Shown: in pieces, positions 24,901 through 36,005 of the stretch
How the letters are laid out: each line of letters starts with the position of its first letter
Position numbering within the stretch: position 1 is the stretch's first letter
NCBI GenBank assembly: GCA_964058845.1
Contig: CAXKVR010000273.1
Span: forward strand, 124,001 to 188,000
Reading direction: 5' to 3'
DNA from: Carex sylvatica
Taxonomy: Eukaryota; Streptophyta; Magnoliopsida; Poales; Cyperaceae
Length of the DNA: 64,000 bases
The notes under the pieces: generated by a model
The model's input: only the letters and a program-made list of their open reading frames with translations
The model's database searches: none
What the model was told of the DNA's origin: nothing
Program-made: the position numbers and the translations under genes

Positions 24901-26309
24901 GCCATCTCGGTCGTCCAGTGATTGTCCGGTGATTAGATCATGCTGAGGTTACCCAAATTTACTGTGACAACATCATACAGTTGCTACTTAAGGGAGGGTA
25001 TCCCAGAAAGGGACAAGAAGCAAATCCAATAAACAAACAAAAAGAAAGAGAACATATTCACAAAAATGGCACAAAAAAAAGGTTATATTTTTCCAAATAA
25101 ACACTATAAGGTGTATTATTGATACCTTATAATCTACCTCTCGTACGCGTGCATCAAGAGCAGAGATGCGCAACTCCATGCGAATCACCGCACCTTGGGG
25201 CAGATTTGCAGTAATGCATTCGGGATTTGTTGCTGGCTCCTCAGTATCAGTGTTGTCAGAACTAGCAGTTGATTGGAAATATAAACGAATCGGTGGATGT
25301 TGTGCGTAGCATTGTTTGCATACTGGGCATGTCGGCTCCTTCCCTGCCGGGCAGTAGTCTGACCAATGCCGTAGACTGTACAATATTAGTTAGTGTTTGT
25401 GTATAAGTACTTGATATGTGTAAGAGAAAGAGAGACTGATGCAAACAGAGTTCTAGATGGCTGGGATTAAGGTTTATCAAGGGGCAGCGATGGGTAGGGG
25501 CAGAGAGTGGGGCACAGCAAAAAAAGAAATGCTTATTCATTTAATTTATCATAACTTATGGATTACAAAACAATACTAACTCTTAGATAGACTTAACAAA
25601 CATAGTAACCAAGAGACTCTCAAAATAAAATTCAGTCAGACATAAGCAAAGTTAAACGAACATAACAAACTTGAAATTTTTTACCCTTTGATTAAATCAT
25701 AACAAAATCTGATCAGAATTCCACCAAAATTGCATTCAATTTTATCCAATTAATAAACTGACTTGACTAAACCTAGGCTGGATCAAGGTTTCAAATCAAC
25801 CATGCAACTTCTACATTTTATACGGATGAAGACGTTGTTAAAGGTTTGCATTACTGAATCTATCTATTCTCATCTGGTATCTCACATACAATTACCATAC
25901 CAGCCAGTACCAATTTGCATAAATTGGTACACTATCTGTCTAGTATAGCATAGCACTTAACAAGGAATAATTAACAAGAAAATATTATTTAAACGAAATA
26001 TCAAACAGGTAACGGTCCTATCTAATACTAAGCACCATGTAATCGCGTTTCGCGTTTCTTAATGACAACTCCCATCAATAAAAGATCATTTCCAATTAAC
26101 AAGAAACAAAAGAAGAGAAACGGTTTATACCAAACTTCATGAAAAACATGACCACAATCGGGGATCGACTGGAGAAGTTCAGAGACTGTGTGGAGGTGGT
26201 CATAGCAGATGGAACAGATTGCCTTCTCCGCCGCTGTGGGATCGGAAGCGGCGACCGACGAGGAAGATGTGGTGGCCGGTACGGAGGCATTGGGGTTTGA
26301 TTCGGCCAT
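21983..26309 (-). CDS. TRAIP: TRAIP-like RING E3 ubiquitin ligase, short paralogue (no PIP box)
   Basis: Eight exons on the minus strand: 26309-26131, 25375-25126, 24247-24155, 24064-23982, 23473-23371, 22937-22706, 22390-22287, 22060-21983; 373 residues. The RING is C3H2C3 with Cys32, Cys35, Cys52, His54, His57, Cys60, Cys76 and Cys79, and exon 1 ends inside Cys60. A Ser/Thr-rich N-terminus precedes it. A charged, probably coiled-coil middle follows, then a Lys-rich tail (GKRKAEAISS, KKHKAEAV, KGRRSKVSKN). TRAIP ligases act at replication forks in the nucleus. Exons 4 and 5 have the same lengths (83 and 103 bases) and related text as exons 4 and 6 of the paralogue at 35,824. The 117-base exon between them has no visible counterpart here, and the reading frame survives without it. 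The C-terminal PCNA-binding motif is also absent. The final two exon borders are the least certain. Confidence 0.85.
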
Positions 26310-26980
26310 AACGATTGAACGATGGTTATACTCTCTTAAGTCCAATTGGGGAAGAAATGTTTTGCCAGGAGTGTAAATTGATTTGGGCCGTTTTTACCTT
26401 GGTATTATGTTGGGAAAACAAAGTTTAATATTAGAGGTTTCTACAATTTCTCCGACCAGGATAAAGTGGTTTCTTTGGGTGTACCCGGAGTACGGGAAAA
26501 AAAATTTAAATGAAATTAGTTTTAATTATTTTAACATAAGAACGTTTAAGAGTTACAAAATTAGTATCCACCGATTTTATGAATCGGTGGAGCAAAAAAA
26601 ACATTCCTACATTGATTCTACGGATCGATGGAGCCAGTTTTCTCCCTGCCACAGACGCTACACACATGGCCACACGTGGCTACACGAATACCCCTACACC
26701 GATCCTGTGGATCGGTGTAGGTTTAGGGTTATATCAAAACCTCCAGAGCACCTTCCTTCTTCTCTCTTCTCTCTTCTCTCTTCTTCTCTTCCCAGCCTCC
26801 ATTCTTCTTTCTTATTTTTTTCATTATTTCATTTTTTTCAAATTCAATAGAGGAGTTGCCATATGAATAGATTGCAACCACCATTGTACTCAGCATCGTC
26901 TTCTGATTATTATTTTTACTCATATGTTTATATTTAGTGTTGTAAAATTAAAAAATATTTAGAGTTAATTTAGTGTTTGA
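26310..26980. repeat. Leader of a Mutator-like element with palindromic words
   Basis: Between the short TRAIP paralogue and the dead transposase, self-complementary words recur at 26,571 (CCGATTTTATGAATCGGTGG), 26,615 (GATTCTACGGATCGATGG) and 26,698 (CACCGATCCTGTGGATCGG). A CT-rich strip follows (26,755-26,815). They lie 280-420 bases upstream of the first reading frame of the transposase, as do the words at 59,045 before another Mutator-like frame. No gene. Confidence 0.55.
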
Positions 26981-26983
26981 TTT

Positions 26984-29400
26984 TTGTTCAGCAAAATGTC
27001 ATTGTTATTGATCAATGTGTATTATGGTGGTAACCTCCAAAGCACTTCAACAGGTGTTGGTTATGACATAGGGGCTGCATTTACCTTTACCGTATCTGAT
27101 TCTACTAGTTTTGCTATTATAAGACGGCAGATATACATTGGACTTGAATTGCTTCCGAGTCGAGTCAAATTGACAATCAAGGTACGTATGAACACAGTAC
27201 AACCCGGATCGTACCATTTCTAACTATTTCGGATAGAAAATGAGGAAACTTAGGATGTCATTAAACAAACTTCAGCTCAAGTGACTGGATTTAAGGTTAT
27301 AGAATTGGTAGCTGAGGCGCACCAGGGTAGAAACCAAATCATTTATGATCTGTGTTCAGATAGTTTGCTTGGAGGTAGTAACACACCGTCGATTCAGACC
27401 AACTTTCATCGTGACTCAAGAAGTGTACCTGTACCCACCTACATACCTCTGGTTCAGACCGGTGATGACCCTTGTGAGCAATCAGATCAAGACACAGAAT
27501 CTGATATGAGTTCTTTTGATGATAACAATTCGACTGAAGCATGAGATGCAAATATGGACGAAACGGAGGCTGAAATGAACGCCTGAGAAATATTGAAGGA
27601 TTGGCACAAGTCGATTCCATTCCTTAATCGGGGAGATAGGCATCCATGTTCATCATTCCACGATCAATTGCCAATGCCATACAAGGATCATGCATTTCTG
27701 GAGAACCTCCCCAGGTTAAATGAAAAATTTGCTGAGGGTCAAATGTTTGAATCAAAAGGCAAACTAAAATCAGAACTTGCTGATTTTCACCTAAACAAAA
27801 ACACAGAGTTAGTCGTGCTAAACAGCAGCAAAACTAAGTATAGAGTTGGATGTAAATCTTCTAAATGCCAATGAAAATTGTATGCAAAGGTAATACCAAC
27901 AGGTGCATGAACAATTTCCACCAACCCGTTTGTCCACACATGTTTTGGAAGTGCTGAAAGGTTGGATAGTCATCAAATGACTGCCAGACTAATTGCTGAT
28001 GTTATTAAACCGGCTTTGAAAGATGATCTGGAGTTAAGCATTAAAGTGGTCAAGCATCTGGTTAAAGTTAAATTTAGGACAGTAGTGCCCTCATATAACA
28101 AGTTGTGGAGAGGTAGGGAACTTGCAATTGCGAACTTATTTGGGAGCTGAGAGAAGTCTTACGAGTTGCTGCCATCATTTTTGGATGCCATCAAAGCATC
28201 TAATCCAGATACACAGTACTTACTAGAGGATGAACCATCAAGCAAGTTTAATATCAATATTTTTAACCAAGTTGCATGGGTATTTGGGCCATGCATTGAA
28301 GCATGGTCTCATCTTCGGTCCGTTATCAGTGTTGATGTCGGGTTCTTATCCGGAAGATACAAGGGTAAACTTTTTATGGCTTGTGCTTACGATGCAGAGC
28401 AACAACTGTTGTCACTTGCATTTGCAATTTGTGAAAAAGAGTCTATAGAAAATTAGAGTTGGTTTATGAATTGGTTGCGTATCAATGTTGTCGGGCCAGG
28501 AAAAATATGTGTTGTCTCGGACCAGCACCTTGGTATACGGGGGGGTGTTTGAGGCTCCTAATCTGGGATGGTGTGAGGAAAAAGGTGAAAAATTTGTCCA
28601 CCGACTGTGTTCATAGCATATTTGTGAAAATATTTGGAAAAAATAACGTGAAAAGTTGATCAAAAAGGTATTCAATGAATATGTTGTCAAAAAAAAAATG
28701 GAGATTTGATGAGGGGATGGATTTGATTAAGTAAAGAGATACAGCCGTACATGACTACATTATGCAATTTGGTAAACGGCTCTGCAACTCTAATGCAGAG
28801 CTTTTGGCTCTGCATAAGTGGGCACAAGTGCATGATGGAGTCCTCAATCGATAGGATATAATGACAAGTAATGGCTCTGAGGTACTAAACAGTGTATTTA
28901 GGATTGTCAGGTAACTGCTTGTATGTGCAATTGTGGATAAGATATTTTATAAGTTCATCGACTGGTTTGTAAATAGGCGGGAGGCCGCGATTGGATGGGA
29001 GGCAACTAGATTGGATTTTTCGTTGAACATTACTCTGGTTTTACATCGTCGTAATGAGAAAGCAAGGAAACATGAGGTAAAATCGATGTATAATGACCAT
29101 AACGGCTATGAGGTTATTGATAATGATGGACTTCTCAAGACAGTAAGTCAATCATTCGATAAATCTAATTATTTACTTTCATGTAATATATTTGATGTAA
29201 ATATGATTTTTTTAATTGAAGGGTGTTCGGGGCAAAGTGAAGTATGTTACCTTTCATGTAGAAGGAATGCATATATGTAGCTGTCGGAGACCTCAATTAA
29301 CAGGTATCCCATGTAACCATGTTCTTGCAGTTTGCTTCGTGAGGAGGCTAAATCCTAGCGACTATGTTAGTTCATATTACAGCTTACAAATTATGTAAAC
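26984..29400 (+). pseudogene. Dead Mutator-like (MULE) transposase
   Basis: A near-continuous frame runs from 26,984 to 28,541. It starts with an N-terminal domain like that of plant MULEs (LLINVYYGG), then an acidic linker, then a MuDR-type region (KLKSELADFHLNKNTELVV ... KYRVGCKSSKC). The transposase region follows (AWSHLRSVISVDVGFLSGRY, YKGKLFMACAYDAEQQLLSL, SWFMNWLR), and after frame changes a SWIM zinc finger CSCRRPQLTGIPCNHVLA (29,276-29,330; CxCx8CxH). Stops at 27,872, 27,908, 28,148 and 28,454 fall where the family has Trp. A G run near 28,540 shifts the frame. A fragment with KMEAPATRRNARQHNQ follows to about 29,720. The element cannot make an intact protein. Terminal inverted repeats were not found by eye. 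Confidence 0.85.
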
Positions 29401-29789
29401 ACTTGGTCTGGTCGATTCAATGGATTTGGAAATAAATGAGATTTGTCATTGTATAATGGGCCCATTATAAGGACAGATCTGGATAAAGTAAACCCGGGTA
29501 GGAGAAAACACAAGCAAAGAATAATGAATATGGACAAAATGGAGGCCCCTGCCACGAGGCGAAATGCTCGACAACATAACCAAGAGTCAACTACAGCAAG
29601 ACATTCGGGTATAACAATCAAGAGTCAACTACAGCAAGACATTCGATTCAATAAATTGCAAGTACATCGCAGGGACTCCATCCGCACTCGAGTCTGGAAA
29701 CATAACCGACCCGAATAAATCCATACAAAAATCTCGGGTGTACCATTCAACTGTGTCTTCATCATGCCCATCTTCTAATACAAAATTAA

Positions 29790-30433
29790 GTTGTCCACCT
29801 TCCATCTCTATCTCTCTATTGCTCTATTTCTTAATGTCTTTTGTCTCTTTCATTGTTGAACCCGCCATGAGCGGCTAAGCAACCCTTTTCTATGATGAAG
29901 ACATGTAATCTTGAATTCTTATGAGTTTAATCTAGTTGTTTATTTATATTTGTCATTGCACTAAGATCTGAATTCTTACTGAGATTTACTCCTTATGTTC
30001 TTACTTATTATGTGCTTGAAGAGACCTTGTATACATTGAGATGTACACTCCTTGTATACCACTAGGGGGTTAACCAATAATCAAAGAATATAAGTATCTT
30101 AGATACAAAGTATAATAGACTGACCGGTTGACCGCTTGTATCTGAACTTCAGTTAGAGACCTATTAGGATATAGTTTAGTAGATGAATGTCACATTCTAT
30201 GACATGTAGTGGAGTAATCTTGACTGTTATTATTATGAAAGTCATATAGAAAGGACCGACCAAGTGAACTTGACCATTTTGTAACATTAGTAATTAGAAC
30301 TTATCATTAATCTTCATGCAGTTGTATTAAGTATCCAATCAGGACTTAGTCAATTATGGTGTTGCATTACTGACCAAGTAATCAACACCAGAACAGGATT
30401 AGAAACTCTCATATTGTAATTGATACCAGCGCA
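29790..30433 (+). repeat. LTR-like block, copy 2 (3' part only)
   Basis: Aligns with 6760-7387 through most of its length: GAAGACATGTAATCTTGAAT, TCTGAACTTCAGTTAGAGAC and the end TTGATACCAGCGCA. The 5' half present in copy 1 is missing and the block abuts the MULE remnant. After the end, GGGCGTGTGCGGTTCTGATC parallels the sequence after copy 1. Confidence 0.6.
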
Positions 30434-32280
30434 GGGCGTGTGCGGTTCTGATCAAATCGTATGTGATTCTATCTAAAGTAGAAACCAGACCTTGTACGGT
30501 TTGCTCAGTCATGTGCAGATGGTGACGAACCGCATGCTACTGAGTAACTTTACATCGACAGGTATTAGTAGTACCATGCGGTTGGTGACAGACCGTATGC
30601 AATTGTAAAGTAGACAATTAGGGTTATAAATATTATTAGCATTGATTTTCACCCTATCAAGCATACGACCTACTCACCCGAGACCTAAACCCCTAGAGAG
30701 AGATCTACTCCCTCTTGGAGAGATCCATTACAAAAGTTGGCAATAATAAAAGAAATGAAACAATGAAGTAGTTACACCCTTTATCAAGTCTCAAACCTCA
30801 AATATGCCCAAGTCTTGGTTGAATCTTCTCCTTCTCCTTCCTTTGAAAGCTTTAGGAACTTCGAGAAATTCTACCGATTTATCACTATATTGTATGGAAA
30901 TTGGCATGCACCAAGGGGAGAGAGAGAGGGGGGAAGTAAGATGAGAGATGTCCCTTGAATGGAAAATAAACCCCCTTATATAGCAAAAGACTATGCCTAA
31001 TTTAGAGGCTAGAAGGTGGGGTTATTGGGTGCTATCTTTGCCTTGTTTCCCTTGACTGATGTGTCCAAATTTAGCTGTCAAAAAGCGTCCCTGGCTCGCT
31101 AAAAATAGAAACTGTGTTGAAAACGTGTAATTCTGGCTGCCTGCAGGTTCAGTGCGCCCGCACTGGTGGTGAGTGTGGTGGATGACCCACACTGGTTCAA
31201 CTTTTCATATTTAACTTAGAAGAAAAATCTTGCGAAATTCACTGAGTGCGTCCGCACTGGTGGTGAGTGCGGGTGGCTGACCCACACTGATGAATTTTCT
31301 GAGTTGTTCTGAAGTTCCTAAAATTGGCTAAGTACTGAGTGCGGTTGGATGGCCCGCACTAGTCTCGGACTTTTTCCTGTGAAGCCCTGAGATACTGAAA
31401 ATTCATCTAAGTGCTGAGTGCGTCCTCACTGGTGATGAGTGAATCTTCACTGGACCCCAAACTTCTTTTTTTATTTTCTCAGGTTGTAGATCTTCTCATT
31501 AATTTTCCGAAAAGTGGTTATATGCCCAAAATAGAGTTACGAGTCAAAATCTATGGCCGTTTTAAGTTCAGGCGCCCGTTCTGCATTTCTGCTACAGTGC
31601 GTCCACACTGGATCTGATTGCGGGTGATCCATCCGCACTGGGAGTATTTTTCTTCATTTTTCATCATTTTCTGCACTGTAAAGTCAAACAAATGCAGTAA
31701 CTTAATTCTAGATGTATTCTATTCACTTTATATTCAAAATACAAGATATTTGGTGTTATTTTATGATGAAAACTAGATCGAATATGTATATAATTTATGC
31801 TTATCAATACGCATATAACCGAACCAAGGCATCCGTAGGGAATAACAGTACCGTTATGCAGCTCTGTCTGCAGGGTGGTCTATACCGTATGCGAATTAGT
31901 GACAGTGCCGTATACAGGTAGACATGAGTGCCATCAATATATTTTGAGATAATTAAAAGAATTTCATCTAAAACCCTAGAGGCTCTTTATTCTTTGGCTT
32001 ACAACAATTAGCACCTCCACCTAAACTTTTTTCGAAGTATACTATAAAATCACCCTATACTTATATTATTATTATTATTTATTAAATATCACGCAACCAA
32101 ACAAACTGAAGAACCTAGACTAGTGTTAAGTTGTTAATTATTTATAGATCTATCCCTGTGGATCGATACCCGACACTACTACACGGTAGGATTATGCGCT
32201 TGTAATCCGACAGAGTAGAATTAGGGTAACTAAGTATATATTTTATATACTAAAAGTTAGTAGTACTTATTTATAGTCAT
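30434..32280. repeat. Retroelement-like non-coding DNA with palindromic-word arrays
   Basis: No coding sequence. Two word families occur. At 30,475-30,615 and 31,840-31,920 the words are ACCGCATGC, CCATGCGGTTGGTGACAGAC and CCGTATGCGAATTAGTGACA. At 31,140-31,640 the words are built on AGTGCGTCCGCACTGG followed by TGGTGAGTGCGGGTGG and TGACCCACACTG; about five degenerate sets are spaced 60-190 bases apart. Near 32,155 CCCTGTGGATCGATACCCGA resembles text near the 3' end of gypsy LTRs. Short GA runs lie at 30,920. Confidence 0.55.
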
Positions 32281-32633
32281 CAGGTGTTTTTAAGTTCACC
32301 AAGCCCCTTGGTGAATTCAAGTCTAAAATCCATCAAATCGACTTCAAATGACGAATTAGAACCATTAAAACCCGCCTACCTTACGCGTGATGCGTCTACA
32401 TGTGAAAATTTTAAACATTAGAATTAATTTAGTTTAAAGTCAAGCGGTCAAATTTACAAGGTTAATAAATAATTTTAATGCATTCATTTTTTTAATGTAC
32501 TTTGACCACTTGACTTAATGCAAACTTAATTTCAAAATTATTATTTTTACATGTAGACACATCACTCGTAAAGTAGGCAGGTTTCAACAGTTCGAATTAG
32601 TCATTTAAAGCTTATTCAATGAGCTTTATATAT
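32281..32633. mobile_element. Type B fold-back element, outer arm missing on the right
   Basis: The arms pair through GACTTCAAATGACGAATT / AATTAGTCATTTAAAGC and through AAAGTCAAGCGGTCAAA / TTTGACCACTTGACTTA. The same core words occur in the elements at 32,638 and 50,391. The left outer arm (AAGTTCACCAAGCCCCTTGG) has no partner on the right. Confidence 0.6.
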
Positions 32634-32637
32634 ATAT

Positions 32638-33459
32638 GAGCAAAGCTAGGGTGTGATATGCTCACCAAGAGGGTTCGGTGAGCACAACTCTAAAAGTATA
32701 TCGATTCGGCTTCAAATGACGAATCCAAACCGTTGAAATCCATGTACTTCATGAGTGATGCATGTACATGTAAAATTTTGAAAGTTTCGAATTTATTTGT
32801 TACAAGGTCAAGTGACCAAAGAAATGTTGAAAAATAAATATACAAAACAAGTTATAAAATAATTTATAAAAGATTCATTTCTTGAGACTTGAAGCAAATG
32901 AATTCAAAACTTTTAAAATTTATATATAGAGGAGGGTTCAAATGCCTTCATTTTTTGTGCCTCCACTATGCCTTCATTTTTAAAAACTTTAATAATTCAA
33001 AATGTAAAACTTAAAAGTCAAGATAAACCCATTGGATATGATCTACGTCATTTTATTAATGCACATGTAAAAAATTATGACATTTCAATTTTATTTTGAT
33101 TGTCATCAAGAGCTTGTAAAAAACACATTAATGTGGATGATTTCTAGACGTTGATTTTTGAACTTATTGATTCACATAAAAATAAAATTGAAATGTGATA
33201 ATTTTTTATGAGCACATAGAGAAAATAACATAGATCACATCTAACGGTTTTATTTTGACTTTTAAGTTTTAAATTTTGAGTTATTAAAGTTTTAAAAAAT
33301 AAAAACATGGTGGAGGAACAAAAAATGAAGGCATTTGAACCCTCCTCACACACACACACACACACACATATATAAATTAATTAATAAAATACAAAAATGA
33401 TCGTAAAATTATAATTAATAAAAGGTTTGGTGAGCACATCACACCCTAACTTTGCGCTC
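32638..33459. mobile_element. Fold-back element FB13 (type B), interrupted by FB14
   Basis: The outer ends are complementary: GAGCAAAGCTAGGGTGTGA at the left, and TCACACCCTAACTTTGCGCTC (less one base) at the right. A shared GGTGAGCAC word sits inside both. The left part carries the type B core GTCAAGTGACCAAAG. A complete second element is inserted at 32,929-33,347. Confidence 0.75.
32929..33347. mobile_element. Fold-back element FB14 (type C core), nested in FB13
   Basis: The left end GAGGAGGGTTCAAATGCC is the exact complement of the right end GGCATTTGAACCCTCCTC. The arms continue through TTCATTTTTTGTGCCTCCAC and the core AAACTTAAAAGTCAAGATAA. It is nearly the same element as the one at 40,999. 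A CA repeat follows its right end. Confidence 0.85.
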
Positions 33460-33465
33460 TCTCTC

Positions 33466-35354
33466 TCTATATATCTCCATTCTTATATTATGCACGTAGT
33501 TGTTCTGATCCGTCAACGGTTCAGATTGAAAGATAAATTTTCGAATTGAATATCAACCCTCAAATCACATAAGTTATCCTCCTTTGATTAAATACATCTA
33601 TTTTATGTATAGAAGCCTAAATTTAATTAAAAATATAGTCGACACACAGACTGCTACATGGTTTGTCACATTAGAATTGAATGAATCCCAAGCGATATGT
33701 TTTCTTATTTCTCCTTACAGCTATCTTTGATTCATGCAATCAAATTATTTCTTTATTTCTCCATTTTCTCTGTTTCATTTCTCCTCTTCCCCTATAGTTT
33801 CAAAAATAAAAATGGAAACAATTATATCTTCTCGAATTTTGTTTAGAGCTATTGTATCTTTGTGAATATATGAATAGCAATTCTTATGCTGATGGAAACA
33901 ATCATACATTTTTTATTTGGAGAGAAAATAAAAAATATCTAAAACTTTCGAGTAGATTATTTTCATCCTATGGTAAGCAAGTATTGTATTGAAAATTTTA
34001 TATCAGTGTCATCCTTAAAATAAGACAACTTCTACAAAAAAAATTGAGGAGAAATTAATTGCACCTTGGTATAAATTCTAGGCTATTACAACTAAAAACA
34101 CAAATTCATACACATATATTCAAGTTTAGCTTATCTCCTTGACAGTTTATCCTAGAACCTAACTTGCCGGTATATATATGTATATCTAAATCCTGATCAC
34201 TCTATATAAGTTGGCTAAATGTACCTCATTTTATTTAGAAATTGTATTTTTTTTTTAAAGATGCCTAGATATGCAAGAGCTTTTGTTTTGAGTTATAAAA
34301 TATTTTTTTAAGAAAAAGAAAAGAGAAATATCAATGAATTGTTTGCAAAATGTTTTTCTCTTCATAGAAATCCGGCTATAGATATATATTGCAACGTTTT
34401 TTTTTGTACTAATTACTACGTACATTTTTATTTTTTTAGCCCTATAGAATAATGGATTTCGATATTTGGCGAAGCAATATGCAAATTCATGTATGTACTT
34501 CATAAAAAGGTTGAGATGAATATACACTCTCTGCTGCATGAGAGTATTATAGGCTTCATCAAAAGTTTTTGCTGCATTGAAAGGTTCGATTCCATAAAAT
34601 TGAATGAATCCCTATACTCCTACATGATTTGTCATATTAAATTGAATGAATCCCTATACTCCTACATGATTTGTCATATTAAATTGAATGAATTTCTAGC
34701 GATCTGTTTTCTTATTTCTTCTTATAACTATCTTTGATTGTTGCAATCAAATTAGTTTCTTATTTCTACATTTTCTCTGTTTCATTTCTCCCCTTCGTCT
34801 ATAGTTTCGAAAATAAAACTGAAAACAACCGTATCTTTTCGGATTTTGTTTAAAGTTACTGTATCTTTATGATATGAATAGATGAATAACAGATATTGTA
34901 CTGATGGAAACAATTATACCTTTCTAATTTTGAGAGAAAATGAAAAATATCTAGAATTTTTGTGTAGATAAATTATATGTTGAGAAATTTCCATGTTAAA
35001 ATAATTTACATCAATAATATAATGTAGAGAAAATCCTTATTTCAATCATTTAATTAAATCTTTTTTAATTTTGTTTCTTTACATATCATTTTCTCTTCTA
35101 AATTTTAATGACATGCCTTGCTTATAAAAAAAAAATTGAAGTACCATTGCGATTTAATATCTAATTTTTTTATTTGTTGTTGTTTCTTTTATTGTTATTT
35201 ATTATTTGAATTTTTGTTTTTTTCACTTGTGTCTTTTATTTTTATTTAAATATATATTTTTTATTTTGTGTGAAAGTCAAATAAAAAGATCTCTTCGTAT
35301 TCTATTCAATTTTTTATAATATGTCTCCGTTGTAATGCACGGACACAATACTAG
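33466..35354 (+). mobile_element. Candidate non-autonomous Helitron (3' terminus visible)
   Basis: At 35,326-35,343 a short hairpin TCCGT-TGTAATGC-ACGGA is followed, after seven bases, by CTAG (35,351-35,354) and then T. This is the 3' end layout of plant Helitrons (hairpin about 11 bases from a CTRR terminus, inserted before T). The left border is a guess: no clear TC start was fixed. No Rep/helicase is present. The interior contains a direct repeat of about 330 bases (33,640 and 34,640) and a 42-base tandem repeat. Confidence 0.35.
34597..34695. repeat. 42-bp tandem repeat
   Basis: Units starting AAATTGAATGAATCCCTATA lie at 34,597 and 34,639 and are identical; a third begins at 34,681 and diverges after 13 bases. 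The third unit continues into DNA matching 33,670 onward, so the tandem grew at one edge of a dispersed repeat. Confidence 0.85.
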
Positions 35355-35823
35355 TATATATCTATATAAAAATTAAATTTATAAAATACAAAACTGACCG
35401 TGAAATTTTAATTAATCAATCACATATCAACTAATTATTTAACGGTGATCCTTTCTTCCGATGAATGCATAGCGTTATTTACAACACAGTCAACACTCTG
35501 GTCACGCCTCTCAGATCAATGTCTAAAAAGTGAAAACTAAAAAGAGTACCGTCGGTCTACTGCTCCAAGATCCGGAAAATAAGTTCTTTATTTCTTCTCA
35601 AAACAAGAAAATAAAGAGCACTTCTTTCCCATTTCTTCAGTCCAAAAATACTGGAATAACGCGCGGCTCTTAGCCAATTTTTTCATTCCCGCTCCAATTT
35701 TTAAAATATGTTTTTCCTTCTTCCAACTCTGCCGCCGTGCCTCCGCTGAAAGACTTCCTACTTCACTCCATTTCCTTTCTTTCCATGACATATAACTCCT
35801 AATTTCTCTCTTCATTCTGATTT
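35355..35823. other. Upstream region of the long TRAIP paralogue
   Basis: About 470 bases between the Helitron-like end and the ATG, presumably promoter and 5' leader. No TATA box can be assigned with confidence. The minus-strand ORF at 35,588-35,815 has no recognisable motif and is unlikely to be real. Confidence 0.4.
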
Positions 35824-35974
35824 ATGGCCGATCAGAAACCTGATGGAAGCGCGAGTGCCACATCAGCAAGCCACAGGCCGATCTGCTCCATCTGTTACGA
35901 GGATCTCCGACCGGTTGTGGAGCTCCTTCAGTGCGTCCCTGCCTGCGGTCATGTCTTTCACGAGCTCTGGTTCT

Positions 35975-36005
<31 letters not shown>

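Noticed and set aside
26028..26345. Using the upstream ATG at 26,345 as start of the short TRAIP gene
   Set aside because: The ATG at 26,309 gives MAESN, parallel to MADQK in the paralogue; the extra 12 residues have no counterpart.
34597..34695. CRISPR-like direct repeats (42-base units; also 35-base units at 38,644)
   Set aside because: Head-to-tail tandem repeats without spacers in a plant nuclear context.
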